NCBI RefSeq assembly: GCF_023657445.1
Contig: NZ_JAGTWY010000001.1
Coordinates: forward strand, 310,001-374,000
Length of the DNA: 64,000 nt
Source of the DNA: Marinobacter sediminum
Lineage (GTDB): Bacteria > Pseudomonadota > Gammaproteobacteria > Pseudomonadales > Oleiphilaceae
Direction: 5' to 3'
Part shown: positions 27,473 to 37,080 of the stretch, one piece after another
Numbering within the stretch: position 1 is the stretch's first letter
Layout: each line of letters starts with the position of its first letter
Position numbers and translations under genes: made by a program
The notes under the pieces: model-generated
What the model saw: the letters and a program-made list of their open reading frames with translations, nothing else
Told to the model about the DNA's origin: nothing
Database searches by the model: none

Positions 27473-29014
27473 ATGACTGAACAATCCCACAGCGCTACCC
27501 AGCACGAGGATAACAAGCTGATTGCCGAGCGCCGCGCAAAGCTGGCCGAGCTGCGTACGGAAGGCAATCCGTTCCCTAATGACTTTCGTCGCGACAGCAC
27601 CGCTGCTGAACTGCAGGAAAAATACGGTGACAAGAGCAAGGAAGAGCTGGAGAAGCTGGATATCAAAGTGGCTGTCGCTGGCCGCATGATGCTCGACCGT
27701 AAGGCGTTCAAGGTTGTTCAGGATATGAGCGGGCGGATCCAGATCTACGCGACCAAACATGTCCAGAAAGACACCAAGCACTGGGATCTGGGCGACATCG
27801 TCGGCGTCCGCGGTACCCTGACGAAGTCCGGCAAGGGCGATCTTTACGTGACCATGGACGAGTACGTGCTACTGACAAAGTCGTTGCGTCCGCTGCCGGA
27901 GAAACACAAGGGACTGACGGATATGGAGGCCCGTTATCGCCACCGTTACGTCGACTTGATGGTTAACGAGGATACCCGCAGGGTATTTCTGGCGCGTACC
28001 CGCCTGATCAGCAGCATGCGTAACTATTTCAACGCCCGCGGTTTCATGGAAGTGGAAACGCCGATGTTGCAAGTGATCCCCGGTGGCGCGACGGCACGCC
28101 CGTTCGTGACTCATCACAACGCGCTGGACATCGATATGTACCTGCGCATTGCCCCGGAGCTGTTTCTGAAGCGTCTGGTGGTCGGCGGGTTCGAGCGGGT
28201 GTTCGAGATCAACCGCAACTTCCGCAATGAAGGTTTGTCCACCCGGCACAATCCGGAATTCACCATGGTGGAATTCTATCAGGCGTATGCGGATTATAAC
28301 GACCTGATGGATCTGACCGAGGATATGCTGCGTCAGATCACGAAGGAGGTTCTCGGCAACACGACTGTCGTGAACACCCGTGAGCTTGCCAATGGTGATG
28401 TGGAAACCGTGGAATACGATTTCGGTAAGCCATTCAGGCGCATGACTGTGGTCGAAGCGATCCTTGAGCACAACCCGGATATTCAGGCCGGCCAGCTTGG
28501 CGACCAAGCCAGTGCCCGCCGCGTGGCCAGTAACCTGGGGATTCACCTTAAAGATACCTGGGGCCTGGGCAAGGTTCAGATTGAAATCTTCGAGGCGACA
28601 GCAGAGCATCTGTTGATTCAGCCGACCTTCATTACCGACTACCCAAAGGAAGTGTCGCCATTGGCCCGCTGCAAGGACAGCGATCCGTTTGTGACCGAGC
28701 GTTTCGAATTCTTTGTTGGTGGCCGGGAACTCGCCAACGGGTTCTCGGAGCTGAATGATGCTGAGGATCAGGCGGAGCGCTTCCGGGCCCAGGTGGCCGA
28801 AAAAGATGCCGGTGACGATGAAGCCATGTTCTATGACGAAGACTATGTCATGGCGCTTGAGTATGGTTTGCCACCGACCGCTGGCGAAGGCATCGGTATT
28901 GATCGTCTGGCCATGCTGTTGACCAACTCACCGTCCATTCGTGACGTCATTCTGTTCCCGCACATGCGTCCGGAACACAAGGTCGAGCATCACGAAGCTG
29001 ACGGCGGGGAATAA
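27473..29014 (+). CDS. lysS: lysyl-tRNA synthetase (class II)
   Basis: 513-residue class II synthetase. An N-terminal OB-fold for the anticodon ([20 protein letters not shown]) is followed by catalytic motif 1 ([15 protein letters not shown]), motif 2 ([20 protein letters not shown]) and motif 3 ([12 protein letters not shown]). Placed after prfB as in most gammaproteobacteria, and 2 bases before ung. Confidence 0.98.
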   Translation: MTEQSHSATQHEDNKLIAERRAKLAELRTEGNPFPNDFRRDSTAAELQEKYGDKSKEELEKLDIKVAVAGRMMLDRKAFKVVQDMSGRIQIYATKHVQKDTKHWDLGDIVGVRGTLTKSGKGDLYVTMDEYVLLTKSLRPLPEKHKGLTDMEARYRHRYVDLMVNEDTRRVFLARTRLISSMRNYFNARGFMEVETPMLQVIPGGATARPFVTHHNALDIDMYLRIAPELFLKRLVVGGFERVFEINRNFRNEGLSTRHNPEFTMVEFYQAYADYNDLMDLTEDMLRQITKEVLGNTTVVNTRELANGDVETVEYDFGKPFRRMTVVEAILEHNPDIQAGQLGDQASARRVASNLGIHLKDTWGLGKVQIEIFEATAEHLLIQPTFITDYPKEVSPLARCKDSDPFVTERFEFFVGGRELANGFSELNDAEDQAERFRAQVAEKDAGDDEAMFYDEDYVMALEYGLPPTAGEGIGIDRLAMLLTNSPSIRDVILFPHMRPEHKVEHHEADGGE

Positions 29015-29016
29015 CC

Positions 29017-29748
29017 ATGCACCCGGTTGAGGTACTGGCAAGCCAGCTCAGGCCTGACCGGGGCTGGTCGGAACATCTCTCCGGTGAATTCCGTCAGCCA
29101 TACATGCGCGAGCTGGCGGAGTTTCTCGCAGAAGAGGAGCAGTCCGGGAAGGTCCTGTTTCCTGCCAGGCAGCATTGCTTCAACGCCCTGAACAGTACGC
29201 CCCTTGCCAAGGTGTCTGTGGTTATCCTGGGGCAAGACCCCTATCACGGGCCTGGCCAGGCTCATGGCCTCTGTTTCTCTGTGCGTCCCGATGTGTCGCC
29301 TCCGCCCTCGCTGGTCAACATCTTCAAGGAAATCCAGGGTGATCTGGGCGTCGAGCCTCCGGATCACGGCTGTCTCCAGCCCTGGGCAGAGCAGGGAGTG
29401 TTGTTGCTCAACAGTGTGCTCACCGTTGTACAGGGGCAGGCGGGTGCGCACCAGGGTAAGGGTTGGGAAACCTTCACGGACAGGGTTATTGAAACCATCA
29501 ACCGCGAACGTGAAGGCGTGGTATTCATGCTCTGGGGCAGTTATGCGAAGAAAAAAGGGCAGCACATTGATCGCAACCGGCACCTTGTGCTTGATGGCCC
29601 TCACCCTTCACCCCTGAGCGCCTACCGGGGATTCTTTGGCTGCAAACATTTCTCTTGCGCCAACGACTGGTTACAACAAAAAGGGCAGCAACCCATTAAC
29701 TGGGCGCTGCCCTCCAAAGCCGAACTGATTGCCCGGTACAGGAAGTGA
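29017..29748 (+). CDS. ung: uracil-DNA glycosylase
   Basis: 243-residue family 1 enzyme that removes uracil from DNA. The catalytic water-activating loop [26 protein letters not shown] and [17 protein letters not shown], with the conserved His, are all present. It starts 2 bases after lysS with GGGGAA 7 bases upstream. It converges with the HDOD gene, 3 bases apart, with no terminator visible. Confidence 0.97.
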   Translation: MHPVEVLASQLRPDRGWSEHLSGEFRQPYMRELAEFLAEEEQSGKVLFPARQHCFNALNSTPLAKVSVVILGQDPYHGPGQAHGLCFSVRPDVSPPPSLVNIFKEIQGDLGVEPPDHGCLQPWAEQGVLLLNSVLTVVQGQAGAHQGKGWETFTDRVIETINREREGVVFMLWGSYAKKKGQHIDRNRHLVLDGPHPSPLSAYRGFFGCKHFSCANDWLQQKGQQPINWALPSKAELIARYRK

Positions 29749-29751
29749 TTC

Positions 29752-30585
29752 CTACTGCAGAAGCGCCATGGCTGCTTCCATCTGAGCATTCAGATCCTCT
29801 TCCTCGCTAATATCGACATTCGGATCGAGCCCCAGGCGAGTGAAGGCGGAAATGGTTTTCCAGTCCATTTCAGTCCATGGGTGATCAGTGCCGGCAACCA
29901 GCTGCAGGTTGGCCACCATGACAAGATCTGCGTAATCCGTAGACGGTACCTCGCGCTGGAAGTTGGCGTATTCCAGAGGTACATTCTGTAGCTCTTTTGG
30001 AAAATCCCACTTCTTCAGAATGGCAGCTCCCAGACGCGGGTGCAGTTCATCAATCACATTATCGAGCATGATGCTGCTGATCTGGATATCCTGGTCTTCA
30101 ACGTAACGCAGAATGGGCAAAACGCCGATCAGATGAACCAGGCCTGCCAGTGTTGCCTGGTCCGCCTTTAATTTCGTGTAGTGCTGGGCGAGCACATGGC
30201 ATACACCGGCTACTTCGGTGCTGGTCTGCCAGGTCGCACGCAGGCGCTTGTCGACCATGTCTGACGTCGCCTGGAACATCTGTTCCATGGCCAGGCCCAT
30301 CGCCAGGTTACTGGTATACGCCATGCCAAGGCGACTGACGGCCATGTTCAGGTTTTCTATAGCTCGGCTGCCGCGGAACAGGGGGCTGTTGCATACCCGG
30401 ATGATACGTGCCGAAAGCGCGGTGTCGTTGCTGATTACCTTGACCAGGTCAATAATGGCGGAGTCTTCAGATTCTGCGATTTCCCGAACCTGCAGTGCGA
30501 CTTCCGGCAGGGTGGGTAAAACCAGCTTGTCAGTCTCGATGGCGGTAATCAGATCGGTCTTGATGGTTTCGACAATATTCGACAT
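29752..30585 (-). CDS. HDOD domain protein
   Basis: 277-residue cytoplasmic protein with a HDOD domain from about residue 20 to 215 (LPTLPEVALQVREIAESED, ISNDTALSARIIRVCNSPLF, GLVHLIGVLPIL). HDOD is related to the HD phosphohydrolases but lacks their metal-binding HD pair, and serves in signalling, often linked to c-di-GMP or motility. The ATG at 30585 is the natural start; the frame is open further upstream but overlaps ygfZ in part. TATAAA and TTGACA lie upstream on the same strand but 21 bases apart. Confidence 0.85.
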   Translation of the reverse strand: MSNIVETIKTDLITAIETDKLVLPTLPEVALQVREIAESEDSAIIDLVKVISNDTALSARIIRVCNSPLFRGSRAIENLNMAVSRLGMAYTSNLAMGLAMEQMFQATSDMVDKRLRATWQTSTEVAGVCHVLAQHYTKLKADQATLAGLVHLIGVLPILRYVEDQDIQISSIMLDNVIDELHPRLGAAILKKWDFPKELQNVPLEYANFQREVPSTDYADLVMVANLQLVAGTDHPWTEMDWKTISAFTRLGLDPNVDISEEEDLNAQMEAAMALLQ

Positions 30586-30700
30586 GGTCAGTAACAGTCC
30601 GCTTGTCAGAGTTGGGTGCTGTTGGGATGAAAGGCCGGCACCCTGAAAATCAAAAATGTGAGCCCTTTTATAGCAAATTACGAGGCGCTTGCCTGTCAAC

Positions 30701-31717
30701 TTATGTATCTGTCTGTGGGCTTTTTTCCCTTTCCGGTACAGCGTAGGGGAGGGGCAGCCGGGAAAGGGCCTGGTTGGGCATGCCATCAATAGTGAGACAG
30801 GCTTCCGCCGCATCATGTCGGACGACTGCAAGCAGTTCACAAGCCCCATTGTGAAATTTCACCGCACGGACCACCGTTCCGGCGGCACGCTCTCCGGAAA
30901 GAACGCTTGTCCCGGGCTCAGGGGAGCCGTCGGCCTGTTCAAGACGGAAGCGATAAAGGCTCTTTTTCAACTGGCCGAGGAAATGCATTCTGGCAATAAC
31001 CTCCTGACCGGTATAACAGCCTTTCTTAAAGTGCACGCCGCCGACATGCTGCCAGTTCAACATCTGCGGAACGAAGGCTTCTTTAGTGGCTTCGGTCAAC
31101 GAGGCAATACCGGCTGCGATTTCCGACGCATGCCAGTCAGCCATGGGCAATTCAGTCTTCCTGTCCAGTTCGGGTTTTGCTTCTCCGGTCTGCCAGAGCT
31201 CGAAGCGGGACTGTCCCTCCGCCGTCGGCTCGACACGGATCAGGTGGCCTTGCGCAAGCTTTAAAGTATCTCCAGGTTGTTCCAGTCCGGAAAGGCTCTG
31301 CCCAGCCAGGGTTTCTGCGGCCGAGGTGCCAAGCAGACCGATTACCCGACCTTCATCCATAACGTCTGCAGACGTTCCCCGGAACAGCATGAGGTATTTG
31401 CGGAGATGGGTGAGAGTGGATTCGGCCAGGCCGGAATCCAGATCCATCAAGATATCGCCTTCGTCCCGGACCATACGGGTCAGGCAATAAGCACGGCCCT
31501 TGGGCGTTGCTGCTGCCGCACGGGGGGAGTGGCCGGTAACCACTTCATCAAGGTGCTGGCTGAACTGGCCCTGCAGGAATTTATCGACACCGGAACCACT
31601 GATGCGAACAAGAACACGATTGGTGAGTTCTGCCCAGCCGGTTTCCGGCAAGGGAGTGTCAGCCAGTTCACTGGCGGAATTGGTAGCGGCTGAAACAGGG
31701 TTATCTGTGTCAGTCAT
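30701..31717 (-). CDS. ygfZ: folate-binding Fe-S cluster repair protein YgfZ
   Basis: 338-residue GcvT-like protein that uses tetrahydrofolate and helps Fe-S cluster enzymes. The signature KGCYTGQEVIARMHFLG with its Cys is intact, near residue 235. The ATG at 31717 has GGAG 6 bases upstream. The gene order ygfZ, ygfX, sdhE, nadB is as in Pseudomonas. It is about 20 bases downstream of ygfX. Confidence 0.93.
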   Translation of the reverse strand: MTDTDNPVSAATNSASELADTPLPETGWAELTNRVLVRISGSGVDKFLQGQFSQHLDEVVTGHSPRAAAATPKGRAYCLTRMVRDEGDILMDLDSGLAESTLTHLRKYLMLFRGTSADVMDEGRVIGLLGTSAAETLAGQSLSGLEQPGDTLKLAQGHLIRVEPTAEGQSRFELWQTGEAKPELDRKTELPMADWHASEIAAGIASLTEATKEAFVPQMLNWQHVGGVHFKKGCYTGQEVIARMHFLGQLKKSLYRFRLEQADGSPEPGTSVLSGERAAGTVVRAVKFHNGACELLAVVRHDAAEACLTIDGMPNQALSRLPLPYAVPEREKSPQTDT

Positions 31718-31738
31718 GGGGTACTCCAGGTCATGGCA

Positions 31739-32203
31739 TCACGTTGACGTTGGCTGAGACCGGCCCAGTCGGAGCCACACTCTCAGGCGACGGAATTCAT
31801 CCTCGGGCACATTGCCGTGGGTGCCGGCTGTGTCGGCCAGAAGAATGGCGGAATATGAAAGTAATCTGGTGCCGACGGGGCGAAGTTTCAAGAGGGCCAG
31901 GCGCGCCCCGACTCGGCTGTTTGGCCCGGCGGTCACGGGAATAAGACGGCCGTCCACAAGCTTGGCATAGAGTTGTTCATCTTTCAGTCTCAGTGCGCCA
32001 ACTGAGGAGGCGCCGCGGAGCATACCGCTGTTCCGGTATTGGGCAAACGCTCCGATAAGTGTGATAGGAATACCTGCCGCCAGCCAGCCTTTACCGGTTG
32101 CTGCGGCAATGACGATAAAAATCAGTAATACCAGCCAGGGAAGGGTGGCCAATATGCCGACAGCAACGGAAGGAGAAAGGTTTAGTTCAATCCGGCTGGA
32201 CAC
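31739..32203 (-). CDS. YgfX/CptA-like membrane protein
   Basis: 154-residue protein with two hydrophobic helices near the N-terminus (about residues 14-35 and 40-55) and a soluble C-terminal part, as in YgfX. It starts with GTG inside the end of sdhE (17-base overlap). In E. coli the YgfYX pair was called the CptBA toxin-antitoxin, but YgfY was later shown to be SdhE, a flavinylation factor. So a toxin role here is not supported. Confidence 0.75.
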   Translation of the reverse strand: MSSRIELNLSPSVAVGILATLPWLVLLIFIVIAAATGKGWLAAGIPITLIGAFAQYRNSGMLRGASSVGALRLKDEQLYAKLVDGRLIPVTAGPNSRVGARLALLKLRPVGTRLLSYSAILLADTAGTHGNVPEDEFRRLRVWLRLGRSQPTST

Positions 32204-32459
32204 GGTTCAGAATCATATCAACCATGCGTTGCAGATCGGGATCCTCCGGGCGGCTGCGCTGCATGAACCACTCGAACATATCGGTGTCCTCACAGGTGAG
32301 CAGCTTCTCGTAACGGGACTGGTCTTCGGCGGGTAGATCCCGGTACGCTTCTTCAACGAACGGGATCAGAAGAACATCGAGTTCAAGCATTCCCCGACGG
32401 CTATGCCACCAGAGACGGTTGAAAGCTGAGTTGTCGGTCGTGGCGGAAGAATCTGACAT
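32187..32459 (-). CDS. sdhE: succinate dehydrogenase assembly factor SdhE
   Basis: 90-residue protein that promotes covalent FAD attachment to SdhA and FrdA. The RGMLELD motif (about residues 22-28), needed for flavinylation, is intact, and the [20 protein letters not shown] region is typical. ATG at 32459 has GGAAC a few bases upstream. It overlaps the ygfX-like gene and follows nadB by 49 bases. Confidence 0.94.
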   Translation of the reverse strand: MSDSSATTDNSAFNRLWWHSRRGMLELDVLLIPFVEEAYRDLPAEDQSRYEKLLTCEDTDMFEWFMQRSRPEDPDLQRMVDMILNRVQPD

Positions 32460-32508
32460 ATTGGGTTCCGTTAGCTTGGTCTGAGTATGTATTTATACCG
32501 GAATGAGG

Positions 32509-34113
32509 TCAGGGCAACAGCGTACGATACGTGGTTGGAACCAGTACGGTGTCGTTGGCCTCGTTGAGTAATCCCGGGTAGTCCAGGGTGTAGTGCAGGC
32601 CCCGGCTCTCTTTGCGCTGCAACGCCGAACAGATGATCAGGTCAGATATGGTCACCAGGTTTCTCAGTTCCAGCAGATCGTTGGATACCCGGTAGTTGCT
32701 GTAGAACTCGCCGATTTCCTGGGATAGCAGATCGACCCGGTGCTTGGCGCGTTGCAATCGCTTGGTCGTTCGGACGATACCGACATAGTCCCACATGAAG
32801 TGGCGAAGTTCGTCCCAGTTATGGGAAATGACAACGTCTTCGTCAGAATCCCGAACCTGGCTTTCGTCCCAGCCCGGCGCTTCCGGTGGTGACGGGATAT
32901 CTGCCTCTCTTCGGGCAATGTCCCGGGCGGCCGAACGGCCATAGACAAGGCACTCCAGCAGAGAGTTGCTGGCCATGCGGTTGGCGCCATGCAGGCCGGT
33001 AAAGCCGGCTTCACCAACCACGTAAAGCCCGTTGATATCCGTGCGGGCCCGCTCATCGGTGATGATACCCCCGCAAGTATAGTGAGCCGCGGGCACTACG
33101 GGAATGGGCTCCGTCGTGATATCGATACCAAATTCCAGACACTTTTCATAAATCGTCGGGAAATGATGCCTGATAAAGTCGGCCGGCTTGTGACTGATAT
33201 CCAGGTACAGGTGATCGGCACCCAGGCGTTTCATCTCATGGTCTATGGCTCGCGCGACAACATCCCGGGGTGCCAGTTCGGCGCGGTCATCAAACCGGTC
33301 CATGAAACGACTTCCATCCGGTAACTTCAGTTGGCCGCCTTCGCCACGCACCGCTTCCGTGATCAGAAAGGATTTCGCGTGAGGGTGGTACAGACAGGTC
33401 GGATGGAACTGATTGAATTCCATGTTGGCAACCCGGCAGCCGGCCCGCCAGGCCATGGCGATTCCGTCGCCCGAGGCGCCGTCCGGATTGGTAGTGTACC
33501 GGTAGGCCTTGGAGGCGCCCCCGGTGGCAATCACGGTGAACCTTGCCCGGAACAGCTCCACATGATTGTCTTCAAGATTGAGGATATAGGCACCGACACA
33601 GCGGTTACCTGGAAGTGAGAGCTTGCGGTTTGTAATCAGATCCACGGCAACCCGGCTGGTCATCAGTTGGATGTTGGACCTTGCCTGGGCCTGCTCGGCC
33701 AGAGTAGTGGATACCGCATGACCGGTGGCGTCTGCCGCATGAATGATGCGACGATGACTGTGGCCGCCCTCCCGGGTGAGGTGATATTGGGCGTTGTCGT
33801 CTTTCGTGAAATCAACGCCGGAATTGATCAGCCAGTCAATGCTTTCCCTTCCGTGCTCGACCGTGAAGCGAACGGCGTTTTCATGGCAGAGTCCCGCGCC
33901 TGCGGCCAGGGTGTCCTGGATATGGTCTTCGATCGAATCCTGATCATCCAGCACCGCTGCGATGCCACCCTGGGCCCAGAGAGTGGCACCGCTGGAAATC
34001 GCGGCCTTGCTCAGGACGCAGATGCGAAGATGCTCCGGCAGGTTGAGTGCAACGGTAAGACCGGCAGCACCACTGCCGATCACAAGAACATCGAATTCAT
34101 AGGACTGTGGCAT
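32509..34113 (-). CDS. nadB: L-aspartate oxidase
   Basis: Flavoenzyme that oxidises aspartate to iminoaspartate, first step of NAD synthesis. FAD motif [32 protein letters not shown], and the catalytic region with HPTCLYHP and [15 protein letters not shown] are intact. I chose the ATG at 34113 because the family N-terminus aligns there, giving 534 residues; an ATG at 34134 adds seven. Neither has a clear Shine-Dalgarno. It diverges from rpoE. Confidence 0.96.
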   Translation of the reverse strand: MPQSYEFDVLVIGSGAAGLTVALNLPEHLRICVLSKAAISSGATLWAQGGIAAVLDDQDSIEDHIQDTLAAGAGLCHENAVRFTVEHGRESIDWLINSGVDFTKDDNAQYHLTREGGHSHRRIIHAADATGHAVSTTLAEQAQARSNIQLMTSRVAVDLITNRKLSLPGNRCVGAYILNLEDNHVELFRARFTVIATGGASKAYRYTTNPDGASGDGIAMAWRAGCRVANMEFNQFHPTCLYHPHAKSFLITEAVRGEGGQLKLPDGSRFMDRFDDRAELAPRDVVARAIDHEMKRLGADHLYLDISHKPADFIRHHFPTIYEKCLEFGIDITTEPIPVVPAAHYTCGGIITDERARTDINGLYVVGEAGFTGLHGANRMASNSLLECLVYGRSAARDIARREADIPSPPEAPGWDESQVRDSDEDVVISHNWDELRHFMWDYVGIVRTTKRLQRAKHRVDLLSQEIGEFYSNYRVSNDLLELRNLVTISDLIICSALQRKESRGLHYTLDYPGLLNEANDTVLVPTTYRTLLP

Positions 34114-34150
34114 TGGGTCTTGATCGCAGGCCATAATGGAAGTGTCTATT

Positions 34151-34177
34151 GAACTAAACTTTGTGCTTGCTGTCTAT
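34151..34177 (+). promoter_or_regulatory. candidate sigma-E (AlgU-type) promoter for rpoE
   Basis: GAACTA (34151-34156), 16 bases, then TCTAT (34173-34177). The sigma-E/AlgU consensus is GAACTT, N16-17, TCTGA, so the -35 matches 5 of 6 and the -10 3 of 5. Autoregulation is known for rpoE/algU. The site lies just outside the divergent nadB start. Confidence 0.35.
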
Positions 34178-34316
34178 TTGGCCTGACAGGGAAAACCGCT
34201 TTTGAAGTGGCATTACCCCTTCTTTTAACGGACGCCGGACAGCAATGATGACTCGAACCAATCTCGCGCAGGCCAGTCAGTTGGCCAGGAAAACAGGGAA
34301 ATCCGGCACACCGTCC

Positions 34317-34934
34317 ATGACTCCTGATAAAGAACAGCGACAGGGTGAACATTCCGACAGCCAGACCGATCTCCAGCTCGTGCGCAAGGTGCGGAACGGT
34401 GATCGTGCTGCGTTTGACCTGTTGGTGGTCAAGTACCAGTCACGGGTCGCGTCAATCATTAGCCGGTACGTCTACGACAGTCAGGAAGTAATGGATTTGA
34501 CGCAGGAAACTTTCGTCAAGGCCTTTCGGGCTATGGATCGTTTCCGGGGTGACAGCGCTTTTTATACCTGGCTTTATCGGATTGCGGTTAACACCGCCAA
34601 GAACTTTCTGGAGTCGCGCGCCCGACGTCCCCAGGGGAGTGCGGATGTTGTCGACGCCGAGAATTTTGATGATGGTGGCCGGCTTCGGGACGTTGCCTCA
34701 CCGGAGCGCTTGATGCAGCGGGAAGAGCTGCAGGCGGCGCTCTCCGAAGCGATAGCCAGACTGCCAGAGGAATTGCGTTCGGCCTTTTTGCTCCGGGAGT
34801 ACGATGGGCTGAGTTATGAGGACATTGCCCGGATTCTTGAATGCCCGATTGGTACCGTGCGTTCGCGTATTTTCAGAGCCCGTGATGCGGTTGACCGGCA
34901 TCTCGGGCCTTTGCTTAATCATTCAGTGACTTAA
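34317..34934 (+). CDS. rpoE: ECF RNA polymerase sigma factor RpoE (AlgU)
   Basis: About 205-residue envelope-stress sigma factor. Region 2 reads AAFDLLVVKYQSRVASII and DLTQETFVKAFRAMDRF; region 4 has LPEELRSAFLLREYDGLSYE and GTVRSRIFRARDAV. It heads rpoE-mucA-mucB-mucC-mucD, the alginate/envelope-stress operon order of Pseudomonas. The start is uncertain: the ATG at 34317 fits the family length best, while an ATG at 34245 would give 229 residues and has a slightly better upstream GGA. It is probably held inactive by MucA until periplasmic stress. Confidence 0.95.
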   Translation: MTPDKEQRQGEHSDSQTDLQLVRKVRNGDRAAFDLLVVKYQSRVASIISRYVYDSQEVMDLTQETFVKAFRAMDRFRGDSAFYTWLYRIAVNTAKNFLESRARRPQGSADVVDAENFDDGGRLRDVASPERLMQREELQAALSEAIARLPEELRSAFLLREYDGLSYEDIARILECPIGTVRSRIFRARDAVDRHLGPLLNHSVT

Positions 34935-34949
34935 TTGAGGTTACACTCC

Positions 34950-35507
34950 ATGGATGATCGTCTCAGAGAAACGCTTTCAGCAATGATGGACGACGAGGCC
35001 GACGAGCTTTCGGTTCGGCGCCTGCTGTCCCATGACACCCAGGATGAGGTTCGCGAACAGTGGCAGCGCTGGCAGCAGGTTCGTGATCTCATGCACAGCA
35101 GTCACTCTCCGGCCGATGGTGTGGACGTCAGCACCGGAGTCCGGGAGGCGCTTGATGGTCGCACAAGACTCCCGGTTGACCGGGAAGCGGCAGGCAACAG
35201 GTTAGCGCGGAGATGGCAGTGGCCGGCCGTTGCCATGGTTGCCGTGGCACTTCTCGTGGGGTTCGGGGCGGGCGCGGGCTGGGAGTCCGTTGATGTCCCC
35301 GTCGAATCAGCGGTTGCTGTGGCCGACCCTGTTGAGCAGGCAGTGACCAAGCCAGTACGCGAGGTGGCACTGCAGGGCCTTGATAAAGAACAGTGGGAAT
35401 ATATGAGTCGTTACCTCCTTGAGCACGCTCAGCATAATAGTGTTGGTGCCGGACAGGGTTCGGTCGGTTATGCCCGGCTGGTGAGTGCTACCGGAAACGG
35501 CCATTAA
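34950..35507 (+). CDS. mucA: anti-sigma factor MucA/RseA
   Basis: 185-residue single-pass inner-membrane anti-sigma factor. The N-terminal cytoplasmic RseA domain starts MDDRLRETLSAMMDDEADEL; a membrane helix (VAMVAVALLVGFGAGAGW) lies near residues 93-112; the C-terminal periplasmic part (QWEYMSRYLLEHAQHN) resembles the MucB-binding region. A sequestration role for RpoE follows from the family and from the position 15 bases after rpoE. Confidence 0.93.
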   Translation: MDDRLRETLSAMMDDEADELSVRRLLSHDTQDEVREQWQRWQQVRDLMHSSHSPADGVDVSTGVREALDGRTRLPVDREAAGNRLARRWQWPAVAMVAVALLVGFGAGAGWESVDVPVESAVAVADPVEQAVTKPVREVALQGLDKEQWEYMSRYLLEHAQHNSVGAGQGSVGYARLVSATGNGH

Positions 35508-35528
35508 TGATTCTGGGCAGGTGTATGC

Positions 35529-36554
35529 ATGTTTAAATCGGGTTTTGGCGCGTTGAAGCACGGGTTGTCAGGGCTGCTGGTGGTGACCGCAGTTCTGCTT
35601 GCCGTGTCGAAGCCTGCCGTCGCCAGTGATGAAGGCCAGGCTGAGTACTGGCTCGAGCGCCTTGGCCCTGCTCTCAACATGACTTCCTATCGCGGCGTGT
35701 TTGTCTACGCCCGGGGAGATCGTGTCCATTCCATGCGTATTGCTCACCGTTACAACGAGGGCATGATAGAGGAGCGTCTGGTGCTCCAGGACGGTGGCAG
35801 TGGCGAGATCGTTCGGAAGGGTATGAACGTCGTTTGTGTCCTGCCGGAACAGGGTCGTGTCAAACTGGACCAGATCATTCCTTCCGGCCCGTTTGCCGAG
35901 GCGTTTTCCAATCAGCTGATGCCCCTTGGTCGCTGGTACCATTCCGAGCTCGTGGGCGAGGATCGTGTTGCCGGATACGAGACGGTAATCATCGCGCTTG
36001 CAGCCAGGGATGCCTATCGCTATAGCCACAGGTTGTGGCTGGAAAAATCCACGGGCCTGCTGGTAAAGAGCAACGTGGGTGAACCGGGAGGAAAGGTTCT
36101 GGAGCACTTCCAGTTTACCAGCCTGGATATTACCGATGATATTTCCGACAGTGAATTTGAGATACGCACGGAAGGTCGTGAGGTTGCCCGTAAACTCGAT
36201 GACCCTGCCGGGAACCCGGGACTTGGCATGCCCCCTATGGAGGGGTGGGAGCTCGGTTGGCACCCGGAGGGTTTTGTGCCGGCTGCTGCACCGAGGTCAG
36301 GCAAAGGTAAGGCCGTGGCATTTTCTGATGGCGTTGCGGCTTTTTCAGTGTTTGTTGAGCCCGAACGTAAGGTCCGGATGCCGGTTGGAGCATCCCGCAT
36401 TGGCGCTACCACGGTGTATATGCGAGAACTTGAGGCTGGCGGGGCGCGATTCATGGTGACGGTTGTAGGTGAGGTGCCGCCGAAAACTGCCCGGCAGGTA
36501 GCGGAATCGGTCCAGGTGGATGACGCCCTTGCACTGAATTCGGCTGACCAATGA
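35529..36554 (+). CDS. mucB: sigma-E regulatory protein MucB/RseB
   Basis: 341-residue periplasmic protein that binds MucA and shields it from proteolysis, and senses lipoprotein/LPS-type signals in the family. A signal peptide is seen (about residues 1-33, ending AVAS). Two domains follow, the first with YRGVFVYARGDRVHSMRIAH and the second with GWELGWHPEGFVPA. Its stop overlaps the next start by ATGA. Confidence 0.93.
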   Translation: MFKSGFGALKHGLSGLLVVTAVLLAVSKPAVASDEGQAEYWLERLGPALNMTSYRGVFVYARGDRVHSMRIAHRYNEGMIEERLVLQDGGSGEIVRKGMNVVCVLPEQGRVKLDQIIPSGPFAEAFSNQLMPLGRWYHSELVGEDRVAGYETVIIALAARDAYRYSHRLWLEKSTGLLVKSNVGEPGGKVLEHFQFTSLDITDDISDSEFEIRTEGREVARKLDDPAGNPGLGMPPMEGWELGWHPEGFVPAAAPRSGKGKAVAFSDGVAAFSVFVEPERKVRMPVGASRIGATTVYMRELEAGGARFMVTVVGEVPPKTARQVAESVQVDDALALNSADQ

Positions 36555-37000
36555 TTACAGAAACAGGGAAGGTCGTTGCCCTCAAAGGTGATTATGCCTG
36601 GGTTCAGACCATTCAAAACAGTGCCTGTCAGAGCTGTTCCGCCCGGAGTGGCTGCGGTCAGAAAGTGCTGGCGGCGGCAACCGGAGGGCGAGCCAATCAG
36701 GTGCTGGTGGAAAATGCCGTTGAGGCGCAGGTGGGTGATGAAGTCACCATTGGCATTGATGAGAGCGCACTGCTTGGGGCTTCGTTGATTGTCTACGCCC
36801 TTCCGCTCGTTCTGATGGTTGTTGCCAGTATTATTGGGCACCGTCTGTCCGGTGGGCAGGACATCTGGGCTATGGCGGGCGCGCTGGCAGGGCTCGTTGT
36901 GGGCTTCGTTTCGAGCCGTCACCTGCAGGGGCGCGGGGAACAACGGTACGAGCCGCGGCTCCTGAGGATCAATCGTATACCCTCCGGAACCTGTCCATAA
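36551..37000 (+). CDS. mucC: SoxR-reducing/RseC-like protein MucC
   Basis: 149-residue inner-membrane protein of the RseC/MucC family. The N-terminal cytoplasmic Cys motif ACQSCSARSGCG (about residues 22-33) probably binds an Fe-S cluster or acts in redox. Two membrane helices lie near residues 75-95 and 105-120. The ATG overlaps the mucB stop. The family modulates SigmaE and in E. coli reduces SoxR; the exact role here is not shown. Confidence 0.9.
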   Translation: MITETGKVVALKGDYAWVQTIQNSACQSCSARSGCGQKVLAAATGGRANQVLVENAVEAQVGDEVTIGIDESALLGASLIVYALPLVLMVVASIIGHRLSGGQDIWAMAGALAGLVVGFVSSRHLQGRGEQRYEPRLLRINRIPSGTCP

Positions 37001-37080
37001 ACCCTACCGATTTGTAAGTTGAAAAACCGCCTGCCGATCTCAACACTGGATGTGGTCACATGAAAAACGAGGGGTTCAAC

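Noticed and set aside
30667-30699. TTGACA and TATAAA upstream of the HDOD gene.
   Set aside because: They are 21 bases apart, too far for a normal sigma-70 promoter.
31739-32459. CptBA-type toxin-antitoxin pair.
   Set aside because: The small partner is SdhE with an intact RGM motif, a flavinylation factor; the toxin label is not supported.
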